Assembly: GCF_902459465.1 (NCBI RefSeq)
Contig: NC_047070.1
Span: 6,002,554 to 6,066,553, forward strand
Reading direction: 5' to 3'
From: Asterias rubens
Taxonomy: Eukaryota; Echinodermata; Asteroidea; Forcipulatida; Asteriidae
Length of the DNA stretch: 64,000 bases
Below, piece by piece: positions 10,757-22,129 of this stretch (within the stretch, counting starts at the first letter, position 1; the number at the start of each line of letters is the position of its first letter). Made by a program: the position numbers and the translations under genes. The notes under the pieces were generated by a model. That model did no database searches. It was given only the letters and a program-made list of their open reading frames with translations, and was not told where the DNA came from.

Positions 10757-11144
10757 TTAAATGCATGGATACTATTGGTTAAGGACCAGTCCTTTCTCTT
10801 GGTGTATCTTAACATAATATTCACAAAACAACAGACCTGTGGAAATTTGAGCTTAAATGGTCGCCGAAGTTGCGAGATAATAATGAAAAAAAAAAAAAAA
10901 AAATTGTCACACGAAGTTGTGTGCGTTCAGATGCTTGATTTTTCGAGACCGCAAAATATTATCCTGAGGTCTCGAAATTAAATTCGTGGAAAATTACTTC
11001 TTTCTCGAAAACTATGGCACTTCAGAGGGAGCCGTTTCTCACAATGTTTTATACCATCAACCTCTCCCCATTACTCGTTACCAAGAAAGGTTTCATGCTT
11101 ATAATTATTTTGAGTAATTACCAACAGTGTCCACTGCCTTTTAA
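10757..11144 (+). mobile_element. TTAA-1 MITE, full length, starts in the receptor 3' UTR
   Basis: TTAA lies at 10757-10760, 11 bases after the stop codon of the second receptor, and again at 11141-11144. A run of 18 A lies in the left half (10884-10901). The central hairpin CTTGATTTTTCGAGACCGC...GAGGTCTCGAAAT is intact. Confidence 0.9.
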
Positions 11145-13666
11145 GGTTTCCTTTGAGGCAAACTTCTTAGCCATTATCACCCACCCTCTCCCGAGTGAAC
11201 ATTTTGGAACATACAATAAACTCTACATGCACTGTTGCTCATCAACCGATATAGAGGCAAGTTATTCAAACGTCCATATTGGGACGTTTTTAATGTTTCA
11301 TTTATAACGTGTGTTTTTATTTATTTGTTGTTATTTATAAAGTATGTTTGGCAAAGATATCTGACAAATATATTTCAGACAGAAAACTCAATTGGAACTT
11401 GAATCAGGTTCATGAGCAGTATTAATGTTTTAAATTATTGTAAAAAAAATATATCGAACACAATTATTTACCTTACTGATTTATTTATTATTTATATTCA
11501 AATGTACAAAATTATTATGTAAGTACAAGAGTAAAAACAAAAACAAAGCAAGAACACCAAATTGCACATTTCCAGACTTATTTAATAACGATCCAGTTTA
11601 TATATATATATTTCTAATATTAGCTATTTTACCCCTTAGTCAAACCGTCGCCGTGAAGCGATACGCAGCAATACGAGTTGAGGGGGGGGAGGGGGCGTGT
11701 AGAGAAACCAATTGGGGGTATTGCTTTATGGTAGTGACTATAATATTATTCAAGCACTAAAAGGCTTAAAGGCAAAGTAGTACAATTGTTTTGTTTTGAA
11801 CCGTTCGATTGTTTGAATCCAATATAAAAACAACAACTAATTGTTGCAAGGTCGCGCGTGTCCGTTTCGGTAATATGTTTATGGAACAATACATGCCCCT
11901 CGTTAATGGCTACTGGTAATTTGCATAGCGATTTATTTTTTTTTCGTAAGAGGGTTAAATAATCGCTATAGCTTTCAATACTTGTATACCTCGCTCAATG
12001 CTCATACTGATACATTGCTAAGGCGTTGGTTTTAGACAATACCATCATGATGAAAGACATTTTCATTTCTTGTTTAAACAATGATGAGCGTTTTGTTGGG
12101 TAAGTAGAGCTATATTTATTTCATCATCAATTGACATTTCAAATGTGAAGGAGGAATTAATAATGATCTATAAACAATAAGATAGATCATGACAAATGCA
12201 TAAATGATTGACTATCAAGGTTTCTGTTTATGTTATCATTCTCCCACAAACACAAGATAGCGAGGTTTCATTACCGCATTTTACATCAGTGTATGATTCG
12301 ATTTCTTTTTCTGAAAAGAAAAAAAAAATGCATATAGGTTCCAACCCAACCCGTCCACTGCTAGCTTATATCTTTTTGAGAAACTCACTATAAACAACAA
12401 CAAACAACGAATGCTTGTTTTCTAAAGCAGACACCAAACCCGACCAATACAATAAATTTACAAACATAATTCTTCCCTCACCACCCCCACCCAACAAAAA
12501 CTGCGATCCGTTTACAAACTTCTTCTGATAGCGCCCTCTTTTGAATAAAATTCGTCCAGCCCATGTTAATTCACCAAATAGTGGGGACAATCTCCGAGGG
12601 AAAGATACCCCTAAAAGGACACCGGTTTGGGGGTAAACACATTTCTGGGGAGGGTGGTACTTTTCGGGGTAATATTTGCAACAAACATTAGTTAACAGCT
12701 GACCTGCAAAAAAAGGTTGATGGAATTTGGCATATTTTTTTGAAGATTCAGACTGCAATATTGTTCAGAATCGTAACAAAAACTGCAAAGGCTCCGGGAT
12801 AATGAGTGTTTCCCATACGAAGCAAAGAGATTTACATGATCGGTAGTGATGTTCGCCTTGTATGTTCAATGAGCTACGTGCGAAAAATTATTTTCGGTTT
12901 GATTTTAGCGCCGAGTACGTCATTGTGTGTTGGATTGTGGATACAGTTACAATGTGCGTGCGTCACATTACAAGTCGAGTGTTTTTTCTTCGTAGCTTCA
13001 CTGTTTGGTTTGACTTAATATTGTGTGTTCTTTAAAATAGTGATGTACCCTCACAGCCAAGAAGTTTCCTTGCTTTAATATTTTTCCAATGGAAGTGCCT
13101 TTCAAAAATAAAAAATGACCTTCTACTATAATGTCTGTTATTATTATTATAAGAAAAGATGCGAGCAAAGCTAATCAGCCTTGGCTACACAATTCCCTCA
13201 ATGTCAAATTGACATTCTGTTCCGTGATGGAGTAACTCACAATTCATCCCTTTCTGAAGATGATTTTCTTTCTCCCTTTGTCCTTTTTTAGCGACCTCGG
13301 TAAACAACGTCCAGTGTCTATTATCCATCTTAGTCATATTTTTCTGTCTCCAAGCTACGGAATAACATACGGTTGCACTTAGGCCAAACAATCACCACTT
13401 GGCTAAAACTGATTGGCCTTTGAAAACAAATGTATATAAATTAACCCTTGACTGGTCCTATCTAAGCCGCAGACAAATATGAGTCTTTCACTGTTCTTGG
13501 TTGTAATCTTAAGGTAAATCGACTGATGTGCAAGTCTATCATTTTCAGTAGAAACTCTTATCATTTATGTGTCGTCAAACTTCATTGCAGTTTACAATTT
13601 GTGCGTGTGATCCTCATCTTTTACCGAGAGTTCAAAACTGAATAACTACATGTATTTGCAATCAAG
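11145..13666. other. intergenic between receptor genes
   Basis: AT-rich, no gene supported. A segment at about 12505-12620 with TCTGATAGCGCCCTCTTTTG and GGGGACAATCTCCG recurs in part at 18570-18626, 19012-19032 and 50343, marking another worn dispersed repeat. The 130-residue minus frame at 12366-12758 crosses this repeat and looks spurious. Confidence 0.45.
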
Positions 13667-15104
13667 ATGGAAGACATCCAAGTAAGCAACTCTTCCACTG
13701 AGATACAGCCGAGTGACTTTCAAATAGACGTGGGCACTTACGTGTACCGTGTGATGAGCAGCGTTTCTTATTGTGTTGCTCGGAGTGCCTGGAAACTCTC
13801 TCATTCTCCGCGTTACGTGTATGGACCGATCCGGCCTGTCAATCAAACTGTGCGCGTTCACCCTTTTTGACCAATCACAGCAATGATTGTGGTCGGACAA
13901 ACTCGGTCATGCGTGCGCGTATATTTGGCACGCGCGGCAGAATCGTGCAGAATGTCATTGGGAGTGCTTGTACACGTGTCTTGCTCACGTGCGCGGTGGG
14001 CGGAGCTTAGTGGAAAGCCGGAACGGTCCAGTGGTCAAAGGCGATCAGGACAAGCACACACATTCTGATCATGTCGTTGGCTGTGATGGATCTGGTCATC
14101 TGTTTATGTTAGGTCTCTGATCTTATGTACGACGTCCTTACTCTATCAACTGGTCAAAAATATAAACATAAATTGTTTGAGATAATCGAATGGATTGAGG
14201 AAAACTCCATGTTTACTTCTACTGGTCTCACCATTATGATTGCACTTGATCGTTACGACTGTATCTGCCGCCCGCAACGGCGATTTTTTAATGCAACAAG
14301 AGGAAAAGCTGCAGCTTTAATTTCGTTTCTGGCTGCTTCTGTTCAACAGCTCCAGAATTCACCCAGGTGCTTATTAATGTTGACATTCCTATATTGGACC
14401 AAGTTTCACTGGGCACTGCACTAGCCTATTTGATATTTTGCATTTGTGGTCATCATCATTTCTTACTCTAGGGTCTACATGGCAATTCGGAAGCATATCA
14501 AAGTTGGTTTACCGTCCAAGATGGCCAACCCCGATGTTAGCCCTCCTAAGATCGACCAACAACCAAACCCAGTTGCTATAACTGCACCAATAAAACCAGA
14601 ACCAGCTTTACTATCTGTTCCTGACAAATCAGGCAATATGTCACTTCAGAAGATATCAGTAGCATCTATTTCCTTGGTAACATCATCATCAACAAGCGAA
14701 ACCAAGGCGGCCTCAGAGGGTAGCAGTGAGAACAACGTCCACTCCACTACGTCACAGATGAGCACGAGTGGGTCCAAAGTTTCAGATCAAGCGCATCGTG
14801 ACAACAGAGGGCGTCGTGTGAAAACAACTGGTGCCCCTTCTCTGCAGCGGAAGACCACTAGAATGTTGTTGATTTCCAGTGTGGTGTTAATGGTGACCTG
14901 GCTGCCATATTGTCTTTACCTCTGTGTCTATTTTGCTGACCTTAATGGGTTGAGTACCAGCCCAATAATCGTAGATATACTGTGTCAGTTTTTTTTTTTA
15001 TTTTATACGTGAACAATTTCTGTAACCCCATTATTTACGGACTTGTAAATAGACGGTTTCGAAAAGACTGTGTGGAGTTGCTACGCAATATTCACATTTG
15101 TTAG
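13667..15104 (+). pseudogene. broken class A G protein-coupled receptor of a different subfamily
   Basis: Receptor pieces appear in order but in shifting frames. An N-terminal Met lies at 13667. TM1 with GVPGNSLIL is at about 13760-13810 in another frame. TM2 with SLAVMDL is at about 14070-14100, followed by stops. TM3 ends in DRYDCICRP at about 14252-14275. A TM5-like stretch is followed by an ICL3 of about 115 residues rich in Ser/Thr from 14446. TM6 contains WLPY at about 14901. TM7 reads CNPIIYG then NRRFRKD at 15019-15070, ending at a stop at 15102. About 200 bases of unrelated sequence separate TM1 from TM2, and TM4 to ECL2 is eroded. A run of ten T at about 14989 shifts the frame before TM7. 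The DRY and ICL3 differ clearly from the two intact receptors. One homopolymer shift could be an assembly error, but not all the breaks. Confidence 0.85.
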
Positions 15105-15257
15105 ATTTGAATAACCGAAACATATCCCCTGATTATAGAGCCATAACATTATTATAAAACCATCATATAGCCACATGTATAACTATAATACATAATAAGT
15201 AGGGTAGATGACCTTAGCTTTCGATCCAAACCGGACCTTCTGCAGAGGCATGATAAA

Positions 15258-15326
15258 AATTATATACGTGAAAATGTACTGTAACCCAATTATTTACGGA
15301 CTTGTAAATACACGATTTCATGAAAG
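15258..15326 (+). pseudogene. duplicated TM7 fragment of the adjacent receptor pseudogene
   Basis: This segment repeats the TM7 coding stretch at 14999-15068. Both encode CNPIIYGLVN followed by an R-F basic start of helix 8 (NRRFRK in the first, NTRFHE in the second). The nucleotide match covers about 70 bases with scattered substitutions and there is no receptor sequence upstream of it. It is a partial segmental copy or a leftover terminal exon. Confidence 0.8.
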
Positions 15327-15373
15327 GACATGGAATATTGACTCTGGTAAACCTGTTTATAGCATGATTTTCC

Positions 15374-15515
15374 AGGTGTACATTTCACAAAGAGCTTTAC
15401 GCATGGACGTAGTCCTTCGAGATGTTAAACATTGGAGGCTATCCTTGGTTAGGACAAGAAACTCGTCCCAACTCGAGATATTATGAGACTAGTCTTAACT
15501 CTTTGTGATTGTCCT
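15374..15515. mobile_element. short foldback element, TAGGAC/CTCGAG family, copy 1
   Basis: The outer arms CATTTCACAAAGAGCTT and AACTCTTTGTGATTG are inverted. Inside lie ACTCGAGATATTATGAGACT and TAGTCTTAACT, shared with copies at 28786 and 41704. Confidence 0.65.
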
Positions 15516-16730
15516 GGCTGCCCATGCATTGTGTGAACCAAACCACCGTATTCCACAACTTGCACATTTTTATGTTTACCTAAAGACATGTATCGCCACC
15601 TCCCCCTTTTTAACTTTATTTTAACGACTTGATTGCAAGTTGTGCATAAAACTCCGTGTGCTAAAAAGACGTGAAAAATGCGTAGGCGATTCATAGTCAA
15701 CCTTTTTGAACTCGGAATGTATTACCACTCATTGTGTCTCTCAAGCCGAATTTCCCGCGGTTGAATGAACAGACAAACTAACAAACATCTAATTTTGTTC
15801 AACCTTATTCAATCGCCGTTGACCTTCACCTAGACTCGTGTACAAGTCGTTGAAAGTTTGCCACGATGATATAGTGACTAAACTCTTCTATTCTGTTTCT
15901 TTGAAACTGCTGCACCCCGCGAGATTTCTGCTCTCACGACAGCACCCGAGAGCCACCAGTCTCGTGAGAACAGTTTCGACGCTCGGTCTGGTCATGGAGG
16001 AAGAACATTCCTGCATGGTCTGGTTTAGTAAGAGCCGTGACCGTGACAAACATCCGAACGACTTGTCCACAAGTCTAACCTTCGGCTGACTTTCTTTAAG
16101 AATATTTTGCTTGAGTTTGACTTCGCCCACATATCTTGCATAACTGCACATAATAAAAATGATGCCCTAACAACCACTCTAACAATCAATCATGGTCGTG
16201 ATACAGTATTACCACACGATCAGGTAACTTGATCAACAAAGTAATTTCACCTAATAACCTCTTTGGATTATTGAATACATTAAACATGTTCACATATTTG
16301 CACGTAACTTACGGTGGAAAACGTTGTTATTTTTTTGCCTGACATTCTATAGTCTTGTTCTCGCGAGTCCAAACCACAAGGTTGGAATTTTCGTTCACTT
16401 TTTGTTTTACTCCGATGACCGATTGAGCTTAAACCTTCTGGGTAAAAAAATAAATCTGTACAACAGGCATGACTACAGTGTGTGTTTGATTCATAAGATT
16501 ACAACTCAGACAAACCTCCAACGAATCAACCGAGGAAACGAAACTCGCAAGAAAGAAACAACACTACTACCAATTTAAACACAATAGCTTGATGTATTTC
16601 ACTTGATTTAACTGTTAAAACAACATTCAGCCATACAGTTAGTGCTATAGACGATGTGACCTCTGACGTCACTCGAAAACCATAACATGATTCGCGCGCA
16701 TACCGCCGGGCAAAACCATTGGGTGCATTC
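15516..16730. other. intergenic, no gene seen
   Basis: Open frames on both strands at 15838-16151 overlap each other and contain no recognisable motif. I see nothing else. Confidence 0.4.
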
Positions 16731-17087
16731 GATTAGCTTCCCTGGGTCGACCCCGATGTGGCGTATTTTATTTTTTTCCAGGACGAACGTGGGCACATAA
16801 TTACCCCACGTTCGTCCTGGAAAAGTCGCCTATTTTGTTTTCCAGTACGAACGTGTGCAGATGTTTACCCACGTTCCACCTGGAAAAAAACAGACGCATC
16901 ATCACGTGAGCCTTCTCGTCGTGACGCCAGTGCACCTCTCGGGTCAGCCCCAAGTGACCCTATCCACAAGTGGAATAGGCGACTTTTCCAGAACGAACGT
17001 GGGGTAATTGTGTGCCCACGTTCGTCCTGGAAACAAATAAAATACGCCACATCGGGGTCGACCCAGGGAAGCTAACCGAATGCACCC
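16731..17087. mobile_element. foldback element with hairpins inside its arms
   Basis: The terminal inverted repeats start GGGTGCATTCGATTAGCTTC and run past GGGTCGACCCCGATGTGGCG. The right end is the inverse with one substitution near its tip. Each arm holds local hairpins built on CCAGGACGAACGTGGG and CCCACGTTCGTCCTGG (16780-16820, a looser pair at 16840-16886, and 16983-17033). Its open frames on both strands are products of the palindrome. I could not find a convincing target duplication. Confidence 0.88.
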
Positions 17088-17267
17088 TTTGTAGAAAGTG
17101 TATGCATTCTTACCATGACTACGCGTCTTTTTGTCCGGCGAAACATGACGTATACAGTGTTTTTTTTCACCAGAGGGCGGTTTGAATGTAATACGAAGAA
17201 TAGGAAACGACCAGAATGCTCAGTTTTAGAGGAAACCACTAATGAGGAAAGCGCATTTCAGATTAAA

Positions 17268-17636
17268 TGGAACACGTTGCCTTGGATCGGTCGAGTTGGT
17301 CTTTAAAAAGCGTTTGTAAAACCGTTTGTTATAGAATGCATATGATTAGAAAGATACTTTAAAAGTAGAATATATTGATCCACACAAGTATCACTCGAAA
17401 TTGCGTGGTTTTCCTGTTTGACCGCCGACAAACACGGTCGGCCATTTATGATAAATGAACGACCGTGTTAGTTAGCAAAGTAACAGGAAAACCATGCAAT
17501 TTTGAGTATTACCTGTGTGGATCATTGTATTCTACTTTTTAAACATCTTTCTAACCATGTGCATTTTATAACAAACGGTTTTACAAACGCTTTTCAAAGA
17601 CCTACTCGACCGATCCAAACCAACGTTTTCCTTTAA
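17268..17636 (+). mobile_element. TTAA-2 foldback MITE, copy 2
   Basis: GGAACACGTTGCCTTGGATC begins the left arm; the right arm ends TTTTCC plus TTAA. The centre is GGTCGGCCATTTATGATAA facing its inverse. The left TTAA is lost. Confidence 0.9.
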
Positions 17637-17640
17637 GGCT

Positions 17641-17705
17641 AGTCTGAGGGGATTTGAACCGGGGAAATGACAAGGCAGGAACATACACCACTGAGCCAAC
17701 CTGAA
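17641..17705 (-). mobile_element. tRNA-derived SINE head fragment
   Basis: On the minus strand it reads GTTGGCTCAGTGGT (A-box-like), then GGTTCAAATCCCCTC (B box). The acceptor ends do not pair, so it is not a functional tRNA. It sits immediately beside the TTAA-2 copy. Confidence 0.65.
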
Positions 17706-17822
17706 GAATTTTGAGAGCAGCAAATACATTTGAGCCGACAATTGTGTAGGATGAGGTTAAGAAAACTAAAACTACAACGTACCTCTTTTGAGGGTTTTAA
17801 GTAGTAAAATACTATAACTGCT

Positions 17823-18257
17823 TTAAAGACACTAGTCACAATTGGTAATTGTCAAATACCAGTATTCTCACTTGGTGTATCTCAACATAACATGCATAAA
17901 ATAACAAACCAGTGAAAATTGGTCGTCGAGGTTGCGAGATAGCTTCAAAAGAAAATCACCCAATTGTCACACGAAGTTGTGTGTTTTCAGATGCTTGATT
18001 TCGAAACCTCAAAATTCTAAATCAGAGGTCTCGAAATCAAATTCGTGAAAAATTACTTCTTTCTCGAAAACTACGTTACTTCAAAGGGAGCCGTTTCTCA
18101 CAAGGTTTTATACGAGCGCCATGAGCGCCTTTTTATGGCGGATACCGGTGCTGTATAAGGCTCCACTGTTATTATTATTATACTATCAACCTCTCCCCAT
18201 TACTCGTAACCAAGTAAGGTTTTATGCTTACAATTACAATAGCGTCCACTGCCTTCA
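17823..18257 (+). mobile_element. TTAA-1 MITE interrupted by a 70-bp insertion
   Basis: A full-length plus copy with TTAA at 17823. It is split after CAAGGTTTTATAC at 18113 and resumes at TATCAACCTCTCCCC at 18184. Confidence 0.88.
18114..18183 (+). mobile_element. 70-bp SINE-like insertion with target duplication
   Basis: The insertion runs from GAGCGCCATGAGCGCC to an ATT-rich tail. TTATAC flanks it at 18108-18113 and 18178-18183, a 6-bp target duplication. An A/T-rich 3' tail and a short body fit a truncated SINE end. Confidence 0.7.
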
Positions 18258-18627
18258 ACACCCCACCCAATGTCTAAGCAAAGACGCCCTCTTGTGGTTG
18301 AACTTAAAATTATCATGGCATACGCACTTCGATGCCGTTTTATAAAGACCTTTTAAAGATTCAAACACAACAATTCCAACGTGTAAGCCAACTACTACAA
18401 AGCTTCAGCAACAACTCATTGTTTAGTTCATCAACAACACACAAGTGTTCAAGTAACATCACATTTGACGTAATCATTAAATTCAGTCACGCCTTGCGAA
18501 GAATGGCATTGAGACCGGGTGTGGTAGGAGATTCTGTCCCCCGGAGATTTTGGTCCCCCAATACGGCGAACTGTGTACAAACTCTGTCTGATAGCGCCCC
18601 TTTTGAATCCTCCTCCTCGAGGTCATG

Positions 18628-18995
18628 TTAAAGACACTGGACACTATTGGTAATATTGTCAAAGACCTGTCTTCTCACTTAGTGTATCTCAACAGAAACT
18701 GGAGCTCAATCGGTCGTCGAAGTTGCGAGAGATATGAATGAAAGAAAAAACACCCTTGTCACACGAAGTTGTGCGCTTTCAGATGCTTGATTTCGAGACC
18801 TAAAATTCTAAATCTGAGGTCTCAAAATCAAATTCGGGGAAAATTACTTCTTTCTCGAAAACTATATATGTCACTTCAGAGGGAGCCGTTTCTCACAATG
18901 TTTTGTACTATCAACCTCTCCCCATTACTCGTTACCAAGTGAGGTTTATGCTAATAATTATTTTGAGTAATTACCAATAGTGTCCACTGCCTTTA
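18628..18995 (+). mobile_element. TTAA-1 MITE, full length
   Basis: TTAA at 18628, AGACACTGGACACTATTG at the left, and AATAGTGTCCACTGCCTTTA at the right. Worn GGGGACAGAATCTCC-type sequence lies inverted on both sides (about 18530-18560 and 19012-19030), so it may sit inside an older palindrome. Confidence 0.9.
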
Positions 18996-20815
18996 TGTTC
19001 CTACAATAGGGGACAGAATCTCCGGTGGACAGAATTCGAAGAAGTTGAGCACATTCTCTACTCTTCCGAATGATTCGTTGCGACTTTGCATGTGGCGTTA
19101 AATCCCCATTAGTGATCTCAACTGGCATATCAGAGTGCCGTGGCAACGGTAATATCAAGAATGGCACGTGACAAGTGTTCCGCCAATCAACATAAAATAA
19201 TCTGTGTGTTTATCTGCTAAGCACATCAAGATCACTGCAAAATAATTACTAACCTCACTCAAATTTAAGCAACGTATTTATCTTATCTGAGCTAATAAAT
19301 ACATTTTGGTTTAATTTTTATTACACACACAGTTGGACAATTCAGCAACTAGGGCTAGGGCCTATTATAACAAAATAAAAAATAAAAAGAGTAAAAAACA
19401 TATTTAACATGTTTTATAATTGTTTCTAACAGTAACAGATTGCACTAACGCAAGCCAGCATGGAAAAAAAAAATGTATCGGTTCTTCATTTAAAGGTATT
19501 ATACACGATTGTAAAGATGACGAAATAGTGGCAGAATGTGTTAATGAAACTTTGGAACTTTAGGCTGTATCCGTTTTGTGGGTCAAGAGAAAATACTGAC
19601 AAACCTTGCACAGTTTTCAGCATTTAAACACAGCGTCCTTCAGTGGTAACAACCGGGATCAGCTGTTGCATTTTTTTTTAAGTTTTCAGACACAGTTTTC
19701 TCGAATGCGTCTTCGTTTCAGAGGAAAATATGTCACAGAAACAGGCATGGTTCTGTGAACTTCTTCAAGAGTAAGCCTTTTGCCTAAACTTAATAAATTA
19801 TTGCTTTATTTCCCTTTACCAATCCTGTAAAACACCTTTAAGGATGACATTTTATTTTATTTTAAGACTGACGTTTTGTTTTCTTCCTTTTTTCGATTGA
19901 CAGTGGTTTTGGACGGAAACACTATGCAGTCAGATTAATAATTCCTCACAATTTATTTCTTAAAAATATAAAGATAATTCTGAGATTTTAAATTGATATT
20001 ACCACACACAATCCCACAGCAAAAACAACACACGCATTATTTCTTCTTACACATCGTTTACTCATTGCACTCTGAGATGGATGCTCAATACTTTATGTCT
20101 AAGCTATTTATCTAAACAAATTTTATGGAAGACAATTCTTGCAGCAGGTCCCAAAATTATCATGGGGTGAAATTCCATTACAGAGTAAAGCCGAAATGAA
20201 AATACTGGAAAGGGTAACAAACATTTCCACAATTTGTTCTATCGTGAACGTTACGTCATGATTTCACATGTCAATCAGTGGTGAATTAACAAGAAGTGAA
20301 GGGGAGGGGGGGGCAACCGCCCTGAAATGTTTTCCCCTCTTGCCTCCAAGTTAGATCACAAAAAAACTCACCAAAGAACGTTTCGTTAATAACCCCAAAT
20401 AATGTATTTTGCTCTGCTGCCACCCCCCCCCCCCCCCCCACCCCTCCAAAATAAATAAAGATACAACTTCTGGTTCGATGACACACACACCATAATGTTC
20501 ATGTAAACAATAACTAAGCAACACAACTTTATGATTCTCTTTTCTACTGAATATTTTACTTGAGATAGGTACTGGCATAGGGCAGCCCACATACGCAGGG
20601 TAGCTAAATTCATAGAAAACAAAATCCATAAACAAACGGTCATAGATCAGATGGCGTAGAGATTATTTTTGACACAAATAAATAAATCAATATCAGGTTG
20701 CAAAGCTAAAAAACGTCACTTTCCAGACTGTTTACATCCATCGTCACCATGCAGGCGTCATAGTCAGACAAATATCACGCAGTGAGCAAATGCCACTGTT
20801 TTGACAAAGTTGGTA
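18996..20815. other. intergenic, no gene seen
   Basis: AT-rich, with a C run at 20423-20439. No supported coding region. Confidence 0.4.
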
Positions 20816-21338
20816 CACTCTAAAAACTTTGGGTCAGAATTTACCCGGATCTGGTTCCGGTTAACCCGTTCCTGTGTCAGCATGAACCGGAGTTTGTGTC
20901 AACATTAACAAGAATTTAGTCAAACACGCATAGTTCGAGTTAAACAAAAAAATATGGTGTCAGGCTGAATGAAACTATGCAAAAAACAACAACTATCTTT
21001 TGATTGTACACACAAAATTGACGACTGTACATTATTGATCAACTGAATAATTGAATATTTAGGATGTTCGTAAATAATTATGAGCACGCTGCGAGCCATT
21101 GAATGATTGTACAAAGTATAAAGTCCACCAAAGAAGATTGTAATAATAATACTGTGAAACTAAGTTGAATTGTCCGTATTAATTGTGCATTAAGCAGGGG
21201 ATAGTAAGATACACAGTGTCTATGATATTAGGCAACGCTTTCAGTAAAACATAGTATGAGAAAATCTGAGAAATATCCTGACAGCCCCCACCGGACCCGG
21301 ATCAGAGTCAATTCTGACCCGGATCTGTTTTTAGAGTG
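20816..21338. mobile_element. TA-flanked non-autonomous DNA transposon
   Basis: The ends CACTCTAAAAAC and GTTTTTAGAGTG are inverted and flanked by TA at 20814-20815 and 21339-21340. The next segments pair as well: GGGTCAGAATTTACCCGGATC against GGATCAGAGTCAATTCTGACCC. The TA duplication fits a Tc1/mariner-type integrase; no transposase is encoded. Confidence 0.8.
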
Positions 21339-21702
21339 TAGCACAGTGGTAAATAACTCACCCCTTTTTTCGAAACCGTTACCGTTTTGTTTTTGTTTAC
21401 ATTTTTAGAAAAACATTTTGGTCTATGCTCAGTTTAAAGTGTCTAATGCGCTCAATCAAAATAAGACTAAGCAAAACTTAGGAACACTTTGGCACACACG
21501 AAACCGTTGATACTTTCCGAAACTAACATTAGGCCTATGCTATATTATTGAACTTGAGGTCAGGACAGAGCTTAATTACCAAAACTATGCTGAAGCTAAA
21601 ATGTACACTGCAATAATGGTCGTGACCTTGACTAACATCGGAATATCTTCAAAAGATTAATGTCTGTTCTTGTTATGCGTTTTTTTTTTTTTATATTATA
21701 AT
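21339..21702. other. intergenic, no gene seen
   Basis: Ordinary AT-rich sequence with a T run near 21681. Confidence 0.4.
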
Positions 21703-22066
21703 AGACACTGGATACTTTTGGTAATTACTCAAAAAAATTGTTAGCATAAAAACTTACTTGGAAACGAGCAATGGAGAGCTGTTTATAGAAAAAACATTGT
21801 GAGAAACAGCTGCCTCTTTAGTAACGTAGTTTTTGATAAAGAGGTAATTTCTCACTCTTAAACAGGCTTCAGGCCTGAACCATTTTAATGGGCATCTGAA
21901 AGTGCAGAGATTAATTGTAAAACAAGGGTGATTTTTTTTCTTTCGATACTCTCGTGCAACTTCGGTACAAAAATTCACAAGTTTGTAATGTTAAGCTTGT
22001 TGGGATACACCAAGTGAGAATACAAGTCTTTTACAATTATTACCAAAGGTGTCCAGTGCCTTTTAA
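21703..22066 (-). mobile_element. TTAA-1 MITE, variant with GCTTCAGGCCTGAA centre
   Basis: The ends match the family (AGACACTGGATACTTTTG; AGGTGTCCAGTGCC plus TTTTAA). The centre is a different short palindrome, GGCTTCAGGCCTGAACC, shared with the 5852 copy. It ends 64 bases 3' of gene A. Confidence 0.82.
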
Positions 22067-22129
22067 GTTTAAAAATGAACTTGAGTCCTCGGTGACATGT
22101 TCTGCTTCGCCATTCGTCGTCATTCTTCG

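Noticed and set aside
12366-12758. 130-residue minus-strand frame
   Set aside because: It spans a worn dispersed repeat and contains Gly and hydrophobic runs from simple sequence. No recognisable domain.
16758-17075. Open frames on both strands with near-mirror peptide repeats
   Set aside because: They arise from the inverted repeat of the foldback element.
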